64,000 bases of DNA. Origin: DAISKN01 sp963716925 (GTDB lineage Bacteria; Acidobacteriota; Vicinamibacteria; Marinacidobacterales; SMYC01). The stretch's first letter is position 1. Each line of letters starts with the position of its first letter. Shown here piece after piece: positions 60,912-64,000 of the stretch. The stretch is taken from positions 248,001 through 312,000 of the forward strand of contig CAVQUX010000015.1 in the NCBI GenBank assembly GCA_963716925.1, in the 5' to 3' direction. The notes below the pieces were generated by a model. That model was not told the origin of the DNA, did no database searches, and saw nothing but the letters and a program-made list of their open reading frames with translations. The position numbers and the translations under genes were made by a program.

Positions 60912-61811
60912 ATGGAGAACGTGTCGCGCTCATGGTGGGACCGGCTGCTGGGGATCATCCGCACGCTGTTCTGGATCGCGCTCGCGCTCGTGGTGCTGCA
61001 GCAGCTGTACGGGCCATGGAGGACGGCGGCGACTCGCGCCGATCTGCTCGACCGCCTGCAGCAGGAACGCAAGTCCCGCGTCATCGCGATGATCCACCGG
61101 CAGGAAACGGTCAGCGTCTTCGGTCTACCCGTCTCCAGTTCAATCGGGATCGAGGACTCGGAAGCGGTTCTACGGGCCATCCGGCTCACCCCTCCCGATC
61201 AGCCGATCGATTTGATCCTGCATACTCCGGGCGGGCTGGTGCTCGCGGCCGAGCAAATCGCGCACGCGCTCGTTGAGCGTCCCGGCAAAGTGACGGTGAT
61301 CGTGCCGCATTACGCAATGAGCGGTGGCACTCTGATCGCGCTCACCGCCGATGAGATCCTGATGGACCCGAATGCCGTGCTGGGCCCGGTGGACCCGCAG
61401 ATCGGGGACATGGCGGCGGCATCGATCGTGAAGCTTCTGGAACTGAAGCCGACCGCCCAGATCAGTGATGAGATGCTGGTCCTGGCCGACGTGGCGCAGA
61501 AAGCTCGCGTGCAGGTGGCAACGTTCGTGGCCGAAGTGCTTCTGAAGCATCTTCCGAAAGATCGCGCCGTGGCGCTGGCCAAGGTGTTGAGTGAGGGGCG
61601 CTGGACCCATGACTTCCCGATCACCGTGGAAGCCGCGACGCAACTCGGGCTGCCCGTGTCGACCGACATGCCGCCGCTCATCTATGAATTGATGGATCTC
61701 TATCCTTCATCGGGCGAGGGCCGTCCTTCGGTCATGTACGTGCCGCTGCGCCGCGCTGTGCCCGCCGGAGGCCCGCGGCAGGACGCCCCTTCCCCGTCGC
61801 GGAAGCGATGA
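60912..61811 (+). CDS. membrane-anchored ClpP-fold serine protease (SDH proteinase family)
   Basis: A 299-residue protein with an N-terminal membrane helix (TLFWIALALVVLQQLYG) and a Clp/crotonase-like fold of the serine dehydrogenase proteinase family. ILHTPGGLVLAAEQIAHAL forms the oxyanion-type loop, HYAMSGGTLIALTADEILM contains the likely nucleophile Ser137, and MDPNAVLGPVDPQIGDM follows. A GGAGGCGAG precedes the start. It overlaps the AcvB-like gene by four bases. Its target is unknown, but coupling with lipid-modification genes suggests membrane maintenance. Confidence 0.85.
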   Translation: MENVSRSWWDRLLGIIRTLFWIALALVVLQQLYGPWRTAATRADLLDRLQQERKSRVIAMIHRQETVSVFGLPVSSSIGIEDSEAVLRAIRLTPPDQPIDLILHTPGGLVLAAEQIAHALVERPGKVTVIVPHYAMSGGTLIALTADEILMDPNAVLGPVDPQIGDMAAASIVKLLELKPTAQISDEMLVLADVAQKARVQVATFVAEVLLKHLPKDRAVALAKVLSEGRWTHDFPITVEAATQLGLPVSTDMPPLIYELMDLYPSSGEGRPSVMYVPLRRAVPAGGPRQDAPSPSRKR

Positions 61812-62605
61812 GTACCATGAGCACTGTGCTCTCACGCCGCCCGACCTTTCTCATCGTTCTTACGATTGGTTTTGCGTTGGCGCCGGACCGCCTTGTGCGT
61901 GCGCAGGCGACAGAGACGATCACCATCCGTGGGCAAACGCAATCTCTCCGCCTCTACGGGACGCGCGGCGGTCCTCCGGTGATCGTCTCCAGCGGCGACG
62001 GCGGTTGGATCCACCTCGGACCGCACGTCGCCCAGGCGCTCTCAGCCAAGGGATTCTTCGTGGTGGGCTTCGACGTCAAGGCGTATCTCGAGAGCTTCAC
62101 CTCCGGGAAGGTCACTCTGAAGCCCGAAGACGAACCGGGCGACTACAAGGTGCTCGCCGATTTCGCCGCGCGCGGGAGTACGCAGAAGCCGATTCTGATT
62201 GGAGTTTCCGAAGGTGCGGCGCTGTCCGTCCTGGCGGCGACCGATCCCGAAACGAAAGAGTCGATCGCCGGGGTGCTCGGATTGGGTCTTCCCGAGGTGA
62301 ATGAGCTGGGCTGGCGGTGGAAGGACTCGTTGATATACGTGACCCACGGCGTGCCGAACGAGCCGACGTTCAGCACCGTCGCGATCGTCGATCGGGTGGC
62401 TCCAACCCCGCTCGCCGCAATCCATTCAACCCAGGACGAGTTCGTTCCGCTGTCGCAGGTGCAAAAGATCCTCGACGCCGCCAAGGAGCCGAAGAAGCTC
62501 TGGATCGTGAAGGCATCCGATCACCGGTTCAGCGACAACCTGGCGGAGTTCGATCGGCGGCTCCTCGAGGCGATTGCCTGGGTGACCGCGAACGTCGCGC
62601 GCTGA
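61808..62605 (+). CDS. AcvB/VirJ-like alpha/beta hydrolase
   Basis: A 265-residue exported alpha/beta hydrolase. A signal peptide (SRRPTFLIVLTIGFALAPDR) is followed by IVSSGDGGWIHLGPHVAQAL, the hallmark of the AcvB/VirJ family, the nucleophile elbow LIGVSEGAALSVLAATD (Ser134), an acid in HSTQDEFVP and the terminal His in KASDHRFSDN. AcvB of rhizobia and agrobacteria hydrolyses lysyl-phosphatidylglycerol, reversing MprF/LpiA. The start overlaps the protease stop (ATGA) and mprF follows. It is the single-domain form, about half the size of full AcvB. Confidence 0.85.
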   Translation: MSTMSTVLSRRPTFLIVLTIGFALAPDRLVRAQATETITIRGQTQSLRLYGTRGGPPVIVSSGDGGWIHLGPHVAQALSAKGFFVVGFDVKAYLESFTSGKVTLKPEDEPGDYKVLADFAARGSTQKPILIGVSEGAALSVLAATDPETKESIAGVLGLGLPEVNELGWRWKDSLIYVTHGVPNEPTFSTVAIVDRVAPTPLAAIHSTQDEFVPLSQVQKILDAAKEPKKLWIVKASDHRFSDNLAEFDRRLLEAIAWVTANVAR

Positions 62606-62613
62606 GGTTCCCG

Positions 62614-64000
62614 ATGTCTGAGCGGCTGCGTCGCGGCGATCCCGGTCGCCGTCGGCCTCGCGCTGTTCCTCGCCGCCCTCGAGGTGCTTCGCGTCGAGCT
62701 GCGGGCGGTCAGTTGGCATGAGCTCACGGCGGACGTGATCCGCACGCCGCCTTCGCAGCTCGTGCTCGCCTTGCTGCTCACGGCCCTCAATTACGCGGCT
62801 CTCACTGGCTACGACCTGCTGGCGTTCGCCTACATCGGCAAGACGCTTCCGCGCGCGCGTATCGCTCTCGCGTCGTTTCTGGCGTACGCGATTTCCAACA
62901 ACGTCGGGTTCGCGATGTTGTCCGGCGCCTCCGTGCGGTATCGCTTCTATACGCGGTGGGGAGTCACGGCCGAGGAGCTCTCGCGGATCGTCTTCTCGTA
63001 CTCGGTGACGTTCTGGCTGGGCCTGTTCGGGTTGGGTGGACTGAGCCTCGTCGTCAGTCCCTTGCCGAGCGTGCGCGGTCTGCCCGCGCAGCAGCTCCTG
63101 GCGCCGATCGGTTGGCTGCTCATGCTGGTGCCACCGGCCTATCTGCTGGCAACCGTGGTGCGACGGCGGCCGCTGCGCATCCGGAGCTTCGAGCTGCCGT
63201 TGCCCTCGCCACGGATCGCGGCGGGTCAAGCACTGGTTTCCGCCGTCGACTGGGCCTTGGCGGGGGCCGTGCTCTATGTGTTGTTGCCGCCGAGCGCGCT
63301 GTCCTTTCTGGAGTTCCTCGGCACGTTCCTGGTTGCGATTCTTCTCGGAATGGCCAGTCACGTGCCCGGCGGTATCGGCGTGTTCGAGGGACTGATGGTC
63401 CTGCTCCTCAAGCCGTACCTGACCTCGGGGCAATTACTCCCGGCGCTCGTCGTGTATCGCGCGGTCTACTACCTGCTGCCGCTTACCGTCGCAACCCTCG
63501 GCCTCGTCGCCGACGAAGTGCGGCAGCGCCGCGCCCACGTGGCGCGCATCAGCGCCGTCGTCGGTCAGCTGACGGAGCAGGTCACGCCGCGCGTGCTGGC
63601 AGCCTTCACGTTTCTCGCCGGGCTGGTGTTGCTGTTCTCGGGCGCAACGCCCGCAGCTGCCGGGCGTCTCGAGTCGCTCAATCGGATACTGCCCTCTGGA
63701 GTGATCGAGGCGTCGCACTTCCTCAGCAGCGTGGCCGGTGCGGCGCTGCTGATTCTGTCGCAAGGGCTGGCGCGGCGCCTCGATGCCGCCTACTACCTCA
63801 CGGCAACGACGATCGTCGCCGGGATGGCAGCATCTCTGCTGAAAGGATTCGATTACGAAGAGGCGGTGCTGCTACTGCTGGTCTTCCTGGTGTTGCGGCG
63901 GGCTCGGCCGGCCTTCGATCGCCGCGCGGCCTTTTTCGACACCCGCTTCTCCGCGGCGTGGATCGCGGCACTGGTCGGCGCGCTCGGAGCCTCCGTGTGG
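62614..64000 (+). CDS. mprF: MprF-like phosphatidylglycerol lysyltransferase, N-terminal membrane domain (truncated by window; likely frameshift near start)
   Basis: From about 62636 a long open frame without stop runs to the window end and encodes a polytopic membrane domain typical of MprF (LPG synthase/flippase part). Elements include AYAISNNVGFAMLSGASVRY, VPGGIGVFEGLMVLLLKPYL and VVYRAVYYLLPLTVATLGLV. The soluble aminoacyl-transferase domain should follow outside the window. The best start, ATG 62614 (MSERLRR, with TGAGG seven bases before), is in a different frame from the body. A one-base shift near 62630-62640 would join them. An in-frame non-ATG start (CTG 62618) is less likely. MprF adds amino acids to phosphatidylglycerol, lowering negative charge at the membrane. 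Confidence 0.82.

Overview
The window is GC-rich DNA from a Gram-negative bacterium. A secretin, several lipoproteins and many exported beta-propeller proteins show the outer membrane. The best guess is an environmental Acidobacteriota lineage: it has a PknB-type kinase fused to a TolB-like domain and TPRs, DUF5916 and Asp-box exported proteins, and a PilMNOPQ-type locus whose secretin carries a C-terminal cohesin-like domain. This is inferred from gene content only; no rRNA is present, and no tRNA, CRISPR array or transposase was recognised.

Layout. 0-4.2 kb: end of an FAD/Fe-S hydroxyacid dehydrogenase, a PolB-like exonuclease, a GNAT acetyltransferase and an MFS transporter. 4.2-7.2 kb: receptor-like Ser/Thr kinase. 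7.4-21.4 kb: mainly exported proteins (small secreted proteins, a frameshifted phosphodiesterase coupled to a beta-propeller, a duplicated CxxCH protein, an Asp-box propeller protein, an MBL hydrolase, an SGNH lipoprotein, a PKD/DUF11 surface protein, DUF5916). 21.4-25 kb: SLC13-type transporter, TlpA-like thioredoxin, UlaG-like lipoprotein. 25-27.4 kb: egtB-egtD for ergothioneine. 27.5-31.4 kb: a translationally coupled trio, made of a CoA-disulfide-reductase/rhodanese homologue lacking both catalytic cysteines, a HemN-like radical SAM protein and a second radical SAM protein. 31.4-38.4 kb: lipoprotein, Kef antiporter fused to a UBP zinc finger, RidA, TauD-like dioxygenase, and a LigD whose ligase domain looks dead.

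38.4-52.5 kb, minus strand, is the main system: a type II secretion/type IV pilus-like machine, transcribed gspF-gspE-pilM-pilN-pilO-pilin-pilin-pilP-secretin(cohesin)-Ig-like lipoprotein-lytic transglycosylase-pilin with collagen-like tail-glycosyltransferase-STN-domain protein. Many of its genes overlap by four bases. Fibre platform (PilMNO, GspE/F), outer-membrane pore (PilP, secretin) and wall-cutting enzyme are together. The terminal genes (low-complexity pilin, glycosyltransferase, Gln-rich STN protein) look like a lineage-specific addition.

52.5-60.4 kb: housekeeping genes (smpB, an Hfq-like gene, holB, tmk), a large inverted octamer-repeat element between smpB and the Hfq-like gene, a roadblock-like protein, an RmlD-like epimerase/reductase, a TPR/cyclic-nucleotide-binding protein and a duplicated-domain exported protein. 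From about 60.4 kb codon choice seems to shift (more CTG, fewer CTC). This part carries a ClpP-fold membrane protease, an AcvB/VirJ-like hydrolase and the start of mprF, a lipid-modification module resembling lpiA-acvB.

Two genes appear frameshifted as given: the phosphodiesterase at about 9.05 kb and the mprF start at about 62.63 kb. Either real decay or sequence error is possible.
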